20,445 bases of DNA from UBA8687 sp964564655 (GCA_964564655.1 CAZMBO010000026.1:1-20445); one strand, 5' to 3'. Shown: positions 1 to 8,389, counted from the stretch's first letter. Numbers and translations are program-made. Notes: a model not told the origin generated them from the sequence alone.

Positions 1-168
1 TTTCTTCGGTTTTCCGCTGTCGACCTGACTGAATTTTCGTTTGACAGTTTTCTGTTTATCCTTATCGAAATCTACTTTCAGGTAAACAGTGTTGTCGAAT
101 AACTTGCTAACCGTACCTTCTTTTTTCTTTCCCGCAAAATCAAACTTAATTTTATCTCCAATTTTCAT
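1..168 (-). CDS. Small basic hypothetical protein, N-terminal part
   Basis: A minus-strand frame opens with ATG at 168 and stays open for 56 codons to the window edge, so the C-terminus is missing. It starts MKIGDKIKFDF and alternates short hydrophobic beta-like stretches with lysine-rich turns (about 18 Lys in 56 residues), as in small SH3-like beta barrels, but I do not recognise a family. An AGAGG Shine-Dalgarno-like stretch sits just upstream of the ATG, which supports translation. It is divergent from priA, and a plausible promoter lies at 222-250. Function is unknown; a small nucleic-acid-binding role would be a guess from charge alone. Confidence 0.6.
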   Translation of the reverse strand, partial: MKIGDKIKFDFAGKKKEGTVSKLFDNTVYLKVDFDKDKQKTVKRKFSQVDSGKPKK

Positions 169-221
169 ATTTATACCTCTTTTAGAAAAAAAATTACTCT
201 ACGTTGTCCAGGGAGGCAACG

Positions 222-250
222 AGGTTAGGGGAAAACAAATAAAGAGTCAA
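222..250 (-). promoter_or_regulatory. Predicted sigma70-type promoter for the left-edge gene
   Basis: On the minus strand TTGACT (245-250) is followed by a 17-base spacer and TAACCT (222-227). The -35 matches consensus at 5 of 6 bases; the -10 is weak (3 of 6). It points toward the small gene starting at 168. Prediction from sequence only. Confidence 0.35.
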
Positions 251-312
251 GTTTATTGATCCCATGTCCAAGAGCATAGTACTTTAGTTCTGAATTCATA
301 AGCGCTACTCTA

Positions 313-341
313 TTGCCCAAAAACTCCATGCCTAGTACAAT
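313..341 (+). promoter_or_regulatory. Predicted sigma70-type promoter for priA
   Basis: TTGCCC (313-318), a 17-base spacer and TACAAT (336-341) resemble a sigma70 promoter, with 4 of 6 and 5 of 6 consensus matches. Transcription would start near 348 and give a leader of about 35 bases before the priA ATG at 383. The rest of the 214-base divergent region (169-382) shows no other structure I can support. Confidence 0.45.
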
Positions 342-382
342 CTGGAAAAACCTGGAAACTCTTTCCAAGTTATTCTCAATCT

Positions 383-2863
383 ATGGCAACAACTATAAAC
401 GTGAACCTTTCTTCAGACAAACCTTTTGCAGAGGTGGCATTTAACCTGCCAATCAAAGAAGTTTTCACCTATAAAATTCCTTCTGAATTTTTTGGAAAGG
501 TTCAGGTTGGCATGCGGGTATTCGTGCCTTTTGGAAAACGTCGTATTACTGGTTATGTTGTTAATCTGGTTTCCAGTTGGAAGGGGGAAATTCAACTGAA
601 ATCCATCAGCGACTTGCCAGACACCAAGCCTGTTGTAAACAAAGAAATCCTTGCTCTGACAAAATGGTTGAGCGATTACTACCAGTGCTCCTGGGGGGAA
701 GCTATTCGTGCCGCCCTGCCTGCCGGATTAGACGATGAAGACCGCGAAGAGTTTTCTTTAACAAAAGCAGGAATGGATGCATTAAAGAACAAGTCTCTTT
801 CAAAATCAGGAACTCTCCTTTTGCACTTTATCAGGGAAAGGCCTAGGGCCACCCTAAAACAATGCCGAAAAGGACTAGGTAAGAAATTCAGCGCCTCTTC
901 GCTAGCTCATTTAAAACAGGATAGGTTGCTCACTTCTACTACAGCTATTCATAAAAGCACCGTAGGCTATAAGTTTGTAAAATCCGTTCGTCTTAATCCC
1001 AATTTTTCAAAATTGGAAAACATTGAGCAACTTCTAAAACGTAGTCCTAAACAAAAAATGGTCTACAATCATCTACTAAAAGGTGAAATTAGCACCTCTG
1101 ATTTAGAAAAACAGGTGAAAGGAAGTGCTGCCGCGCTCAAAAGCTTAAAAGAGAAAAAACTGGTTGAAGTATTCACCCGGAAAAGTGAAAGAACGAGCGA
1201 TGTCGACATATCCAATCAACCCATTGGACCTTCGCTAAAATTTACAGCGGAACAAAAAATAGTTTTTTCCCAACTTAGCAAAGCAATTAAACAATCAAAA
1301 TTTCAACCTTACCTATTGCATGGTGTAACGGGTAGTGGAAAAACCGAAATCTATATTCGATGCATTCAACAAGTTCTGGAACAAGGAAAAACTGCAATTA
1401 TGATGGTTCCAGAAATTTCCCTAACACCTCAAACGGTAGAACGGTTCCGCCAACGGTTTGGAGATCGAGTAGCAATTCTTCATAGTGGATTGTCTCAAAA
1501 GGAACGTTTTATCGAATGGAAAAAAATTTACGACAGACAGGTTTCCATTGCTGTGGGTGCTCGTTCTGCTATTTTTGCTCCATTCTCCAATCTGGGAATC
1601 ATTGTCATTGACGAAGAGCATGACGGCTCTTATAAGCAAGATTCGATACCGCGTTATCACGCACGGGATACTGCAGTGATGCGCGCCCATTCACAAAATG
1701 CCGTTGTACTTCTTGGATCAGCTACCCCCTCTTTGGAATCGATCCACAATACTCATCTCGACAAATATAAATATCTTTCTCTGGAGAAGCGTATCGGAGA
1801 TCGCATGTTGCCCATTGTTAGCATAGTTGATATGAGAAAAGAGCGAAAAGAATTTAAAAACTTTTCTATTTTATCTGGACAACTTGTCGCCGCTATTCGT
1901 GATCGACTTTCCAGAAAAGAACAAATATTTCTATTCCTCAATCGACGCGGTACCGCACGATTTGTTTATTGCCCCGACTGTGGTTATGCCATGGAATGCA
2001 ACCATTGTAGTGTTACCCTCACATTTCACAGCAATGACAATCGACTACTATGCCATTACTGTAATTTTTCAGCCCGCATGCCAGAAAATTGTCCCGAATG
2101 TCAAGGAGAAGTGATCCGATTTAGCGGGTTCGGCACTCAAAAATTAGAAGAAGAAACTATCAAGCTATTTCCCAAAGCAAGAGTGAATCGGCTAGACAGA
2201 GATACCACGCAAGGCAAAAAGGCATTCATAAACATGCACCAAAAAATGCATTCAGGCGAGATCGACATTCTTATAGGAACGCAAATGATTACCAAGGGTC
2301 ACGACTTTCCCAATGTCACCCTTGTGGGAATCGTTGCAGCGGATGTCGCTCTTAATATTCCGGATTTTCGATCCTGCGAACGAGCATTCCAGCTAATTAC
2401 ACAAGTTGCCGGGAGGGCAGGACGCGGAAAAGTTCCTGGGAAAGTAATTATCCAAACCAACAACCCCGATCACTATATGTTTGAGTTTGTGACGGAACAC
2501 GATGTTAATGCCTTCCACGACAAAGAACTGAAACTCAGGAAGCGGTTGAATTATCCACCCTTTAAGAGAATCATAGCCTTGGAAATCGTTTGCGAAAATG
2601 AAATCCAGGGACAAAATGCAATAGAAAAACTTAGACAGTCTTTTTCACGACTTATTTCCAGAGAAAAATCGGTGGACTTGATCGGACCCTCCAAAGCAGC
2701 TCTTTACCGGCTTCAAAATAAATTTCGCTGGCATTTGATATTGCGTGGAGGAAGCATAAAACAATTGCAAAACATTTTGTTAAAATGTTCTCAGCTAAAT
2801 GAATCCAAGGCTCGCGACAAAGTCAAATTAACCATCGATGTCGATCCTTTAAACCTTCTTTAA
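383..2863 (+). CDS. priA: Primosomal protein N' (replication restart helicase PriA)
   Basis: PriA is a superfamily 2 DNA helicase that recognises stalled forks and reloads the replicative helicase. Visible parts in order: the N-terminal 3'-end-binding domain (about residues 15-110, starting AEVAFNLPIKEVFTYKIP); a linker/winged-helix region (about 120-290); Walker A GVTGSGKTE (about 314-322); the DEEH box (about 410-413); and a zinc-binding insertion near 530-575 with repeated CxxC pairs (CPDCG, CNHC, CHYC, CPEC). The helicase C-lobe includes GTQMITKGHDFP and QVAGRAGRG. At 826 aa it is longer than the E. coli protein and closer to the long Bacillus-type PriA. It is first in a plus-strand run, with the DedA-like gene 21 bases downstream. 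The start has no strong Shine-Dalgarno sequence, but the N-terminus matches the family. Identification is firm. Confidence 0.97.
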   Translation: MATTINVNLSSDKPFAEVAFNLPIKEVFTYKIPSEFFGKVQVGMRVFVPFGKRRITGYVVNLVSSWKGEIQLKSISDLPDTKPVVNKEILALTKWLSDYYQCSWGEAIRAALPAGLDDEDREEFSLTKAGMDALKNKSLSKSGTLLLHFIRERPRATLKQCRKGLGKKFSASSLAHLKQDRLLTSTTAIHKSTVGYKFVKSVRLNPNFSKLENIEQLLKRSPKQKMVYNHLLKGEISTSDLEKQVKGSAAALKSLKEKKLVEVFTRKSERTSDVDISNQPIGPSLKFTAEQKIVFSQLSKAIKQSKFQPYLLHGVTGSGKTEIYIRCIQQVLEQGKTAIMMVPEISLTPQTVERFRQRFGDRVAILHSGLSQKERFIEWKKIYDRQVSIAVGARSAIFAPFSNLGIIVIDEEHDGSYKQDSIPRYHARDTAVMRAHSQNAVVLLGSATPSLESIHNTHLDKYKYLSLEKRIGDRMLPIVSIVDMRKERKEFKNFSILSGQLVAAIRDRLSRKEQIFLFLNRRGTARFVYCPDCGYAMECNHCSVTLTFHSNDNRLLCHYCNFSARMPENCPECQGEVIRFSGFGTQKLEEETIKLFPKARVNRLDRDTTQGKKAFINMHQKMHSGEIDILIGTQMITKGHDFPNVTLVGIVAADVALNIPDFRSCERAFQLITQVAGRAGRGKVPGKVIIQTNNPDHYMFEFVTEHDVNAFHDKELKLRKRLNYPPFKRIIALEIVCENEIQGQNAIEKLRQSFSRLISREKSVDLIGPSKAALYRLQNKFRWHLILRGGSIKQLQNILLKCSQLNESKARDKVKLTIDVDPLNLL

Positions 2864-2884
2864 CCCTTTATTAAAATCTCTTAC

Positions 2885-3472
2885 ATGAAATTATTCAGAT
2901 CCGCCTACGACTGGGTTTTGCACTGGGCAGCAACACCTTATGCACTGCCTGCCCTTTTAGCAATTTCTTTTGTAGAATCTTCTTTTTTTCCCATTCCCCC
3001 GGATATTTTACTTATTGCCATGACCGTTGCCGTACCCGCCTTATGGATCCGGTATTCTCTCTTCTGTTCTATTGCCTCTGTGTTAGGGGGGGTATTTGGT
3101 TATTTCATTGGCTATCAGTTTATGGATCTAGTCGGCCAGCGAATTGTGGACTTCTATCACTTACAGGAAACATTTGATAAAATTAGCGGGCTCTACAATG
3201 AGCATCAGGGCTGGGCAGTAGCTGCAGCAGGGTTCACTCCTCTCCCCTATAAAATATTCACCCTGGCTGCCGGGACATTTAAAATTAATTTGCCCACTTT
3301 TATCCTGGCTTCGGCTATCAGCCGTTCGGCAAGATTTTTTCTGGTGGGATTTCTAATTTACAAATTCGGTCCGCCTATCAAGGCGTTAATCGAAAAATAT
3401 TTCAATCTATTCAGTATCGTGTTTTTCGTTTTGCTCGTATTAGGATTTTATTTGTTAAAATTTGTGCTATGA
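2885..3472 (+). CDS. YqaA/DedA-family (SNARE-associated type) inner-membrane protein
   Basis: A 195-aa polytopic protein of the DedA superfamily, closest in style to the short YqaA (COG1238) branch. Recognisable features are E-SSFFPIPPD near residues 31-40, a glycine-rich GGVFGYFIGY segment near 68-77, the GFTPLPYKIFTLAAGTF re-entrant-type motif near 116-132, and an R-SARFF segment near 148. A hydrophobic C-terminal helix ends the protein. DedA proteins support membrane lipid handling and proton-motive-force homeostasis; some are undecaprenyl-phosphate or phospholipid flippases, but the substrate here cannot be read from sequence. It follows priA by 21 bases, and its stop codon overlaps an ATG that precedes cutA, so co-transcription is likely. 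Confidence 0.88.
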   Translation: MKLFRSAYDWVLHWAATPYALPALLAISFVESSFFPIPPDILLIAMTVAVPALWIRYSLFCSIASVLGGVFGYFIGYQFMDLVGQRIVDFYHLQETFDKISGLYNEHQGWAVAAAGFTPLPYKIFTLAAGTFKINLPTFILASAISRSARFFLVGFLIYKFGPPIKALIEKYFNLFSIVFFVLLVLGFYLLKFVL

Positions 3473-3474
3473 CG

Positions 3475-3482
3475 AAGGAGGT
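3475..3482 (+). promoter_or_regulatory. Strong ribosome binding site that sets the cutA start
   Basis: AAGGAGGT lies directly after the YqaA-like stop codon, with ideal spacing to the ATG at 3487. The upstream in-frame ATG at 3469 overlaps that stop and lacks its own Shine-Dalgarno sequence. I therefore place the cutA start at 3487. Confidence 0.7.
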
Positions 3483-3486
3483 TCGC

Positions 3487-3807
3487 ATGAATGAGCATTG
3501 CGTTATTTTTATTACCGCAGGGTCCAAGGAAGAAGCAAAACTATTAAGTCGCGGAATGATAGAAAAAAAACTCGCCTTTTGCGTTAACACCGTTTCCGGC
3601 ATTCAGTCGACTTACCACTGGGAAGGGAAGCTTCATGTCGATGATGAGATTTTGTTGATTGCAAAAACCCGACAGCAGAAATATGACGCACTCGAAAACT
3701 GGGTGAAACAAAATCACAGTTACGATGTTCCGGAAATCATTTCCCTGCCCATACAAAAAGGACTGCCTGAATATTTAAAAGCAATCGATGACTGGGTTAC
3801 CAGTTAA
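3487..3807 (+). CDS. cutA: CutA-family divalent-cation tolerance protein
   Basis: A 106-aa cytoplasmic protein of the CutA1 family, which forms tight trimers with a ferredoxin-like fold resembling PII proteins. E. coli mutants were linked to copper tolerance, but the biochemical role remains unclear. Family hallmarks are VIFITAGSKEEAKLLSRGMI at the N-terminus, then LAFCVN, STYHWEGKLHVDDEILLIAKT in the centre, and the Y-DVPEIISLPI segment near the end. Length is typical. The start at 3487 is chosen because of the AAGGAGGT ribosome site; an ATG at 3469 would add six residues (MTKEVR) and overlap the previous stop. The stop lies 5 bases before msrP. Confidence 0.95.
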   Translation: MNEHCVIFITAGSKEEAKLLSRGMIEKKLAFCVNTVSGIQSTYHWEGKLHVDDEILLIAKTRQQKYDALENWVKQNHSYDVPEIISLPIQKGLPEYLKAIDDWVTS

Positions 3808-3812
3808 GCTCA

Positions 3813-4781
3813 ATGGCAAACTATATTCAGAAAAAAGACTGGCAGATTTCTGAAAGCCTCGCTACTCCTGAATCTGCTTACCTACGACGACGGGAATTCA
3901 TTCAAGGCACGGCCCTAACCTCTCTAGTGACGGTAGGCGCTTTATATGGGTGCGGGCCTTCTACCCCTCCAAGCTCTCTCCCAAAAATTGAATGGAACGA
4001 TACGGAAAAAGCGATCTACCCTGCTAAACGTAATTCGGAATTCGAACTCGACCGACCCATGACCGATGAAAAAATCGCGGGAACTTATAATAATTTTTAC
4101 GAGTTCGGTACCGACAAAACAGATCCTGTCAATTACGCTCAAAAACTCGACACCCGACCGTGGAAAGTGGAAGTAGGTGGACTCGTCAACAAACCCAAAA
4201 CCTTCGACATCAACGACTTGTTAAAAACCATGCCTATAGAAGAAAGGCTGTATCGTCTTCGCTGTGTCGAAGCCTGGGCCATGGCGGTGCCGTGGACGGG
4301 TTTTGCATTTAAAGAACTGTTAAAACTGGTGGAACCAAAATCATCCGCCACCCATGTCAAAATGGAAACCTTCTATCAACCGTTCACCGCACAAGGGCAA
4401 CTGGCTTTTTGGGAACCCTGGGCCTACACCGAAGCATTGACGATAGAAGAAGCAATGAATGAAATTACTTTTCTCGCTACAGGAATTTATGGACACCCAT
4501 TATCCAAACAACACGGTGCCCCGATTCGTCTTGCCGTTCCGTGGAAGTATGGGTTCAAGAGTATTAAATCCATTGTAAAAATAGAGCTCGTTGACTACAA
4601 ACCCATGACGTTTTGGACGACTTTGCAAGGACTCGAATACGATTTCACTGCCAACGTCGACCCGGGCATCCCTCACCCCCGATGGCCGCAGAACCGGGAA
4701 AAAATGATAGGAACCGGAGCTATCCGAGCAACAATTCCTTATAACGGCTACGGCAAATACGTTGCTCAATTATATTCTTAA
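3813..4781 (+). CDS. msrP: Protein-methionine-sulfoxide reductase catalytic subunit MsrP (YedY-type molybdoenzyme)
   Basis: A 322-aa periplasmic molybdopterin enzyme of the sulfite-oxidase fold; the known member MsrP reduces methionine sulfoxide in oxidised envelope proteins. The N-terminus has a Tat signal (RRREFIQG at 25-32, then a hydrophobic stretch to about residue 46). The molybdenum-ligating cysteine is C151 in RLRCVEAWAMAVPWTGF, almost identical to E. coli YedY. The C-terminal half keeps the GHPLSKQHGAPIRLAVPWKYG cofactor-binding stretch. The signal peptide ends in LYGCG, so a Tat lipoprotein is possible, although Tyr at -2 is atypical of a lipobox. Its usual haem membrane partner MsrQ is not in this window. 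It is last in the priA-yqaA-cutA-msrP run, 5 bases after cutA. Confidence 0.95.
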   Translation: MANYIQKKDWQISESLATPESAYLRRREFIQGTALTSLVTVGALYGCGPSTPPSSLPKIEWNDTEKAIYPAKRNSEFELDRPMTDEKIAGTYNNFYEFGTDKTDPVNYAQKLDTRPWKVEVGGLVNKPKTFDINDLLKTMPIEERLYRLRCVEAWAMAVPWTGFAFKELLKLVEPKSSATHVKMETFYQPFTAQGQLAFWEPWAYTEALTIEEAMNEITFLATGIYGHPLSKQHGAPIRLAVPWKYGFKSIKSIVKIELVDYKPMTFWTTLQGLEYDFTANVDPGIPHPRWPQNREKMIGTGAIRATIPYNGYGKYVAQLYS

Positions 4782-4828
4782 TTATTAAAATTATTCTATC
4801 CAGCAGAAAAAGAAAACCCCCGGTATCT

Positions 4829-5298
4829 TTACTTCTTAAAAAACAATTCTAACTGTGCGCCCATGAAGCCAGCTATGGCACCCCCCGTTCCTGCTGCGAT
4901 TATCAGGATATCTCGATCACCAGTTCGGTAACCAAAGTAAGCACCAACTAATACTCCCAGGCAGATGATCACCATATACCGGTATCCACCGAGCCAACCG
5001 ACAAAACCGCCGACCACCAAGCCNNNNNNNNNNNNNNNNNNNNNNNNNNNNNNNNNNNNNNNNNNNNNNNNNNNNNNNNNNNNNNNNNNNNNNNNNNNNN
5101 NNNNNNNNNNNNNNNNNNNNNNNTCACCATATACCGGTATCCACCGAGCCAACCGACAAAACCGCCGACCACCAAGCCCAAAAAGCCGGCAATGACCATC
5201 AGCAAGGGGCTGTCCATCACCAACCCGATCAATATTCCCGTCGTGCCGATCAAGGCCATGCCCATATAAACTTCATTTTTGTGATCAGATTTTGGCAT
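4829..5298 (-). CDS. Small glycine-rich integral membrane protein, interrupted by an assembly gap
   Basis: As assembled the gene is broken by 100 N. The 55 bases on each side of the gap are identical, and removing one copy plus the Ns leaves 315 bases in a single frame with no stop, i.e. a 104-aa protein starting MPKSDHKNEVYMGMALIG and ending LELFFKK. It has three or four predicted membrane segments packed with glycine. The two halves resemble each other (GILIG..., LLMVIAGFLGLVVGG against GVLVG..., ILIIAAGTGGAIAGF), suggesting an internal duplication of about 45 residues. No family is recognised. It lies downstream of pntB, beyond a strong terminator, so it probably has its own promoter in 5299-5380, although I cannot point to one. 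It is convergent with msrP. Confidence 0.7.
4969..5023. repeat. 55-bp exact direct repeat, left copy (assembly overlap)
   Basis: These 55 bases recur exactly at 5124-5178 on the other side of the N run. The copy abuts the gap precisely, which fits two contigs sharing a terminal overlap rather than a biological repeat. Confidence 0.9.
5024..5123. other. Assembly gap of 100 N
   Basis: Exactly 100 N between two identical 55-bp flanks. The round length is a scaffolding convention. The true insert is probably zero, with the flanks overlapping. Confidence 0.97.
5124..5178. repeat. 55-bp exact direct repeat, right copy (assembly overlap)
   Basis: Identical to 4969-5023. See the gap entry; one of the two copies should be removed together with the Ns. 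Confidence 0.9.
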
Positions 5299-5377
5299 AT
5301 GAAAGAATACTAACAGAACTATTTTTTTTCTTCCTGATTATTCGGTCTACCAAAACTGCGTATGCTTTAAAAAAGGA

Positions 5378-5429
5378 CAAAAGAAAACCCCCTCAATCTC
5401 CCTTAACAGGGGAAAATAAAATGAGGGGG
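5378..5429 (-). terminator. Rho-independent terminator after pntB
   Basis: Read on the minus strand, CCCCCTCA (5422-5429) pairs perfectly with TGAGGGGG (5388-5395), and a smaller TCCC/GGGA hairpin is nested in the loop. The stem is followed by TTTTCTTTTG. It begins about 15 bases past the pntB stop and separates pntB from the downstream 104-aa gene. Confidence 0.85.
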
Positions 5430-5444
5430 CTAACTTGATAATTA

Positions 5445-6839
5445 TTAGATATTTTTGAAAACCTCGTCGAGGCTCTTCTTGGCATCGCCGAACAGCATTC
5501 GTGTATTCTCTTTAAAGAAGAGCGGGTTTTGCACACCTGCATAACCGGTTGCCATTGAACGTTTCAGAACAATGGTCGTTCCACCTTTCCAGGGCTCCAT
5601 GACCGGCATACCGGCGATGGGACTGTCTGGATCAGTTTGCGCTGATGGATTGACAATATCATTTGCACCGATAACGATGGAAACATCGATATCGGGAAAA
5701 TCGTCATTAATCTCATCCATTTCATAAACGATATCGTAAGGCACCTTGGCTTCTGCCAGCAATACGTTCATATGCCCCGGCATTCGCCCTGCTACAGGAT
5801 GAATTCCGAAACGCACATTTATTTTTTTGGCACGAAGTGCTTTAGTAATTTCATTGACAATATGCTGCGCCTGGGCTACTGCCATTCCGTAACCTGGAAT
5901 GATCATGACCTCTTTGGATTCTGTTAACAATGCTGCCACTTCAGGAGCCTGTAGTGCAATAACTTCGCCTTGCTCTTCGACTGAAGCACCGCCGCCGCCG
6001 CTGGTTGTTCCAAATCCACCGGCAATAACTGCAAGGAATTTCCGATTCATCGCACGACACATGATGTAACTCAGAATGGCACCACTGCTTCCTACTAATG
6101 CGCCCGTTACAATGAGCAGATCGTTGTTGAGCATGAATCCCGTTGCCGAAGCCGCCCAGCCGGAATAACTGTTAAGCATGGAAACAACAACCGGCATGTC
6201 CGCACCACCGATAGCCATTACCATATGAATTCCAAATAGCAGTGCAATACCCGTCATGATCAGCAAGGGCATTGTTCCACCACCTGCCGCTGATTGGTCA
6301 ACAAATTCTTTACACAACCAGATGGAAACAAGCAACAGAATCAGGTTTAAAAAATGTCGTGCAGGGAGCAACATGGGGTTGCCGCCTATTTTTCCGCTCA
6401 ATTTTCCAAAAGCTATGACAGATCCCGACAAAGTTACAGCACCGATGAGGATACCCAGATAAGTTTCTACATCGTGAATAGTTAACTCGACACCGTGATA
6501 ATGACTCAATCTTTCAGGATCCATAAAGTTGGCAAACCCAACCAATACGGCAGCAAGGCCTACCAGACTGTGAAGTATGGCAACCAGTTCAGGCATTTCC
6601 GTCATTTGCACACGCTTTGCCAGAACCAGACCAATGGACCCCCCCACTAGAAGACCGACTATAAGGATTCCCATATTGCCTGTGACACCCGCTATAGTAG
6701 CGATCAATGCCACGGCCATGCCGATCATTCCATAAAGGTTACCGCGTCTTGCAGTTTCCTGATTGCTCAGTCCCCCCAACGCTAAAATAAATAAAATTGT
6801 TGCCCCAACATAAGAGGCGGTTACGATTCCTTCACTCAT
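5445..6839 (-). CDS. pntB: NAD(P) transhydrogenase subunit beta
   Basis: The beta subunit of the proton-translocating nicotinamide nucleotide transhydrogenase, which uses proton-motive force to drive hydride transfer from NADH to NADP+ and so supplies NADPH. The first about 260 residues are a bundle of membrane helices (domain II). The C-terminal about 180 residues are the NADP(H)-binding domain III, with IPGYGMAVAQAQH, RFGIHPVAGRMPGHMNVLLA, DVSIVIGANDIVNP and the terminal ATGYAGVQNPLFF segment. At 464 aa it matches the E. coli protein (about 462). It starts 11 bases after the pntA stop, preceded by an AGGAGG ribosome site, and ends before a strong terminator, so pntAB form a unit. Confidence 0.98.
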   Translation of the reverse strand: MSEGIVTASYVGATILFILALGGLSNQETARRGNLYGMIGMAVALIATIAGVTGNMGILIVGLLVGGSIGLVLAKRVQMTEMPELVAILHSLVGLAAVLVGFANFMDPERLSHYHGVELTIHDVETYLGILIGAVTLSGSVIAFGKLSGKIGGNPMLLPARHFLNLILLLVSIWLCKEFVDQSAAGGGTMPLLIMTGIALLFGIHMVMAIGGADMPVVVSMLNSYSGWAASATGFMLNNDLLIVTGALVGSSGAILSYIMCRAMNRKFLAVIAGGFGTTSGGGGASVEEQGEVIALQAPEVAALLTESKEVMIIPGYGMAVAQAQHIVNEITKALRAKKINVRFGIHPVAGRMPGHMNVLLAEAKVPYDIVYEMDEINDDFPDIDVSIVIGANDIVNPSAQTDPDSPIAGMPVMEPWKGGTTIVLKRSMATGYAGVQNPLFFKENTRMLFGDAKKSLDEVFKNI

Positions 6840-6850
6840 TTTCTCGCCTC

Positions 6851-8389
6851 CTATTTGCGAAACATTTCAAGCATGCGGCGCGTTACCGCGAATCCGCCTA
6901 CTATATTAATAGATGTAATCAGCACTGCGAATCCCGCTACCCACATGATCGTCTTTTCTCCTGAACTGATCTGCAAAATAGCACCGATAACAATGATGCT
7001 ACTGATAGCGTTGGTCACACTCATTAATGGAGTATGCAATGCGGCCGTCACATTCCAGATCACCATGTAGCCCACAAAGCAAGCTAATACAAAAACTGTA
7101 AAGTGAGCCATGAATGAAGCTGGCGCAATCGCTCCTAGACCAAACAAGGCTAGTGCACCCACACCGAATGTGATGAGAGGTCCCATCGCCGAAGATTCTT
7201 CTTCGACAGGTTTTGCTTCTGCTGGTTTCTCTGCCGGTTTAGCAGGAGCTGCAGAAAGTTTCGGGGCTGGAGGTGGAAAAGTAATTTCTCCTGCCTTCAC
7301 TGCCGTGGCACCACGAACCACCTCGTCATCAAAATCAACTTTTGCGTTACCATCTTTTTCCTTACACATATCTGTCAAAAGATGGCGCAAATTGGTCCCA
7401 TACAATTGACTAGCCTGTGCTGCCATGCGGCTCGGTAAATCGGTGTATCCAATAATGGAAACTCCGTGTACCTTGACGATTTTTCCTGCTTCAGAAAGCT
7501 TGCAGTTTCCACCCTGCTCCGCAGCAAGATCTACAATGACACTTCCATCCTTCATGGACTCAACCATCTCTGACTTTATTAGTTCCGGAGCGGGCTTACC
7601 TGGAATCAAGGCAGTGGTGATAATGATATCTACTTCTTTGGCTTGTTCGGCGAAAAGCGCCATTTCTGCTTCGATGAATTCTTTACTCATTACTTTTGCA
7701 TAGCCGCCGGTTCCTGAACCTTCTTCTTCAAAATCGAGCTCCAAAAACTCCGCGTCCATACTTTCAACCTGCTCTTTTACTTCAGGTCGGGTATCGAAGG
7801 CCCTAACGATGGCACCCATACTCTTTGCGGCTCCAATCGCGGCAAGGCCAGCAACCCCGGCACCGATGACCATGACCTTTGCGGGGGGCACTTTTCCTGC
7901 TGCCGTAATCTGGCCTGTGAAAAATCGCCCAAAATTTTGTGCAGCCTCAACCACTGCGCGGTAACCCGCAATATTTGCCATGGAACTGAGCGCATCCATT
8001 TTTTGTGCTCGGGAAATACGCGGCACCATATCCATTGCCATAGCGGTTACTTTTTTGTCTGCTAATTTTTTCAGTAGATCAGGATTTTGCGCCGGCCAGA
8101 GAAACGAAATCAATATCTGGCCTTCTTTAAGAAGATCTATTTCCGGCCCGTTTAACTCAGGGCCACGAACTTTTAAAATAATATCGCTATCATTCCAGAC
8201 AGATTTGGCATCATTAGCTATGGTTGCACCGGCTTCTGTGTATGACGCATCCGAAAAATGAGCTCCGTCTCCGGCTCCCGTTTCAACAGTAACTTCAAAA
8301 CCCAGTTTTTTTAAATGACCGATGACTTCGGGCGTTGTTGCCACCCTCTTTTCACCGTCATGGATTTCTTTTGGAACTCCAATTTTCAT
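6851..8389 (-). CDS. pntA: NAD(P) transhydrogenase subunit alpha, fused form
   Basis: The alpha subunit of the transhydrogenase; 512 aa, like the single-chain E. coli form. Residues 1 to about 375 form the NAD(H)-binding domain I: MKIGVPKEIHDGEKRVA at the start, SRAQKMDALSSMANIAGYRA, and the Rossmann stretch VMVIGAGVAGLAAIGAAKSM followed by VRAFDTRPEVKEQ. A proline/alanine/lysine/glutamate-rich linker follows (about 380-410). The C-terminus has about four membrane helices including HFTVFVLACFVGYMVIWNV and LHTPLMSVTNAISSIIVIGA. Some bacteria split this chain into PntAA and PntAB; here it is fused. The frame is open 54 bases further upstream (to 8443), but the family N-terminus and a GAGAG ribosome-like site support the ATG at 8389. 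Confidence 0.97.
   Translation of the reverse strand: MKIGVPKEIHDGEKRVATTPEVIGHLKKLGFEVTVETGAGDGAHFSDASYTEAGATIANDAKSVWNDSDIILKVRGPELNGPEIDLLKEGQILISFLWPAQNPDLLKKLADKKVTAMAMDMVPRISRAQKMDALSSMANIAGYRAVVEAAQNFGRFFTGQITAAGKVPPAKVMVIGAGVAGLAAIGAAKSMGAIVRAFDTRPEVKEQVESMDAEFLELDFEEEGSGTGGYAKVMSKEFIEAEMALFAEQAKEVDIIITTALIPGKPAPELIKSEMVESMKDGSVIVDLAAEQGGNCKLSEAGKIVKVHGVSIIGYTDLPSRMAAQASQLYGTNLRHLLTDMCKEKDGNAKVDFDDEVVRGATAVKAGEITFPPPAPKLSAAPAKPAEKPAEAKPVEEESSAMGPLITFGVGALALFGLGAIAPASFMAHFTVFVLACFVGYMVIWNVTAALHTPLMSVTNAISSIIVIGAILQISSGEKTIMWVAGFAVLITSINIVGGFAVTRRMLEMFRK

Noticed and set aside
7110..7409. 99-codon plus-strand open frame, Ala/Gly-rich
   Set aside because: It is antisense to the proline/alanine/lysine linker and first membrane helix of pntA; the low-complexity composition mirrors that linker, and pntA is certain.
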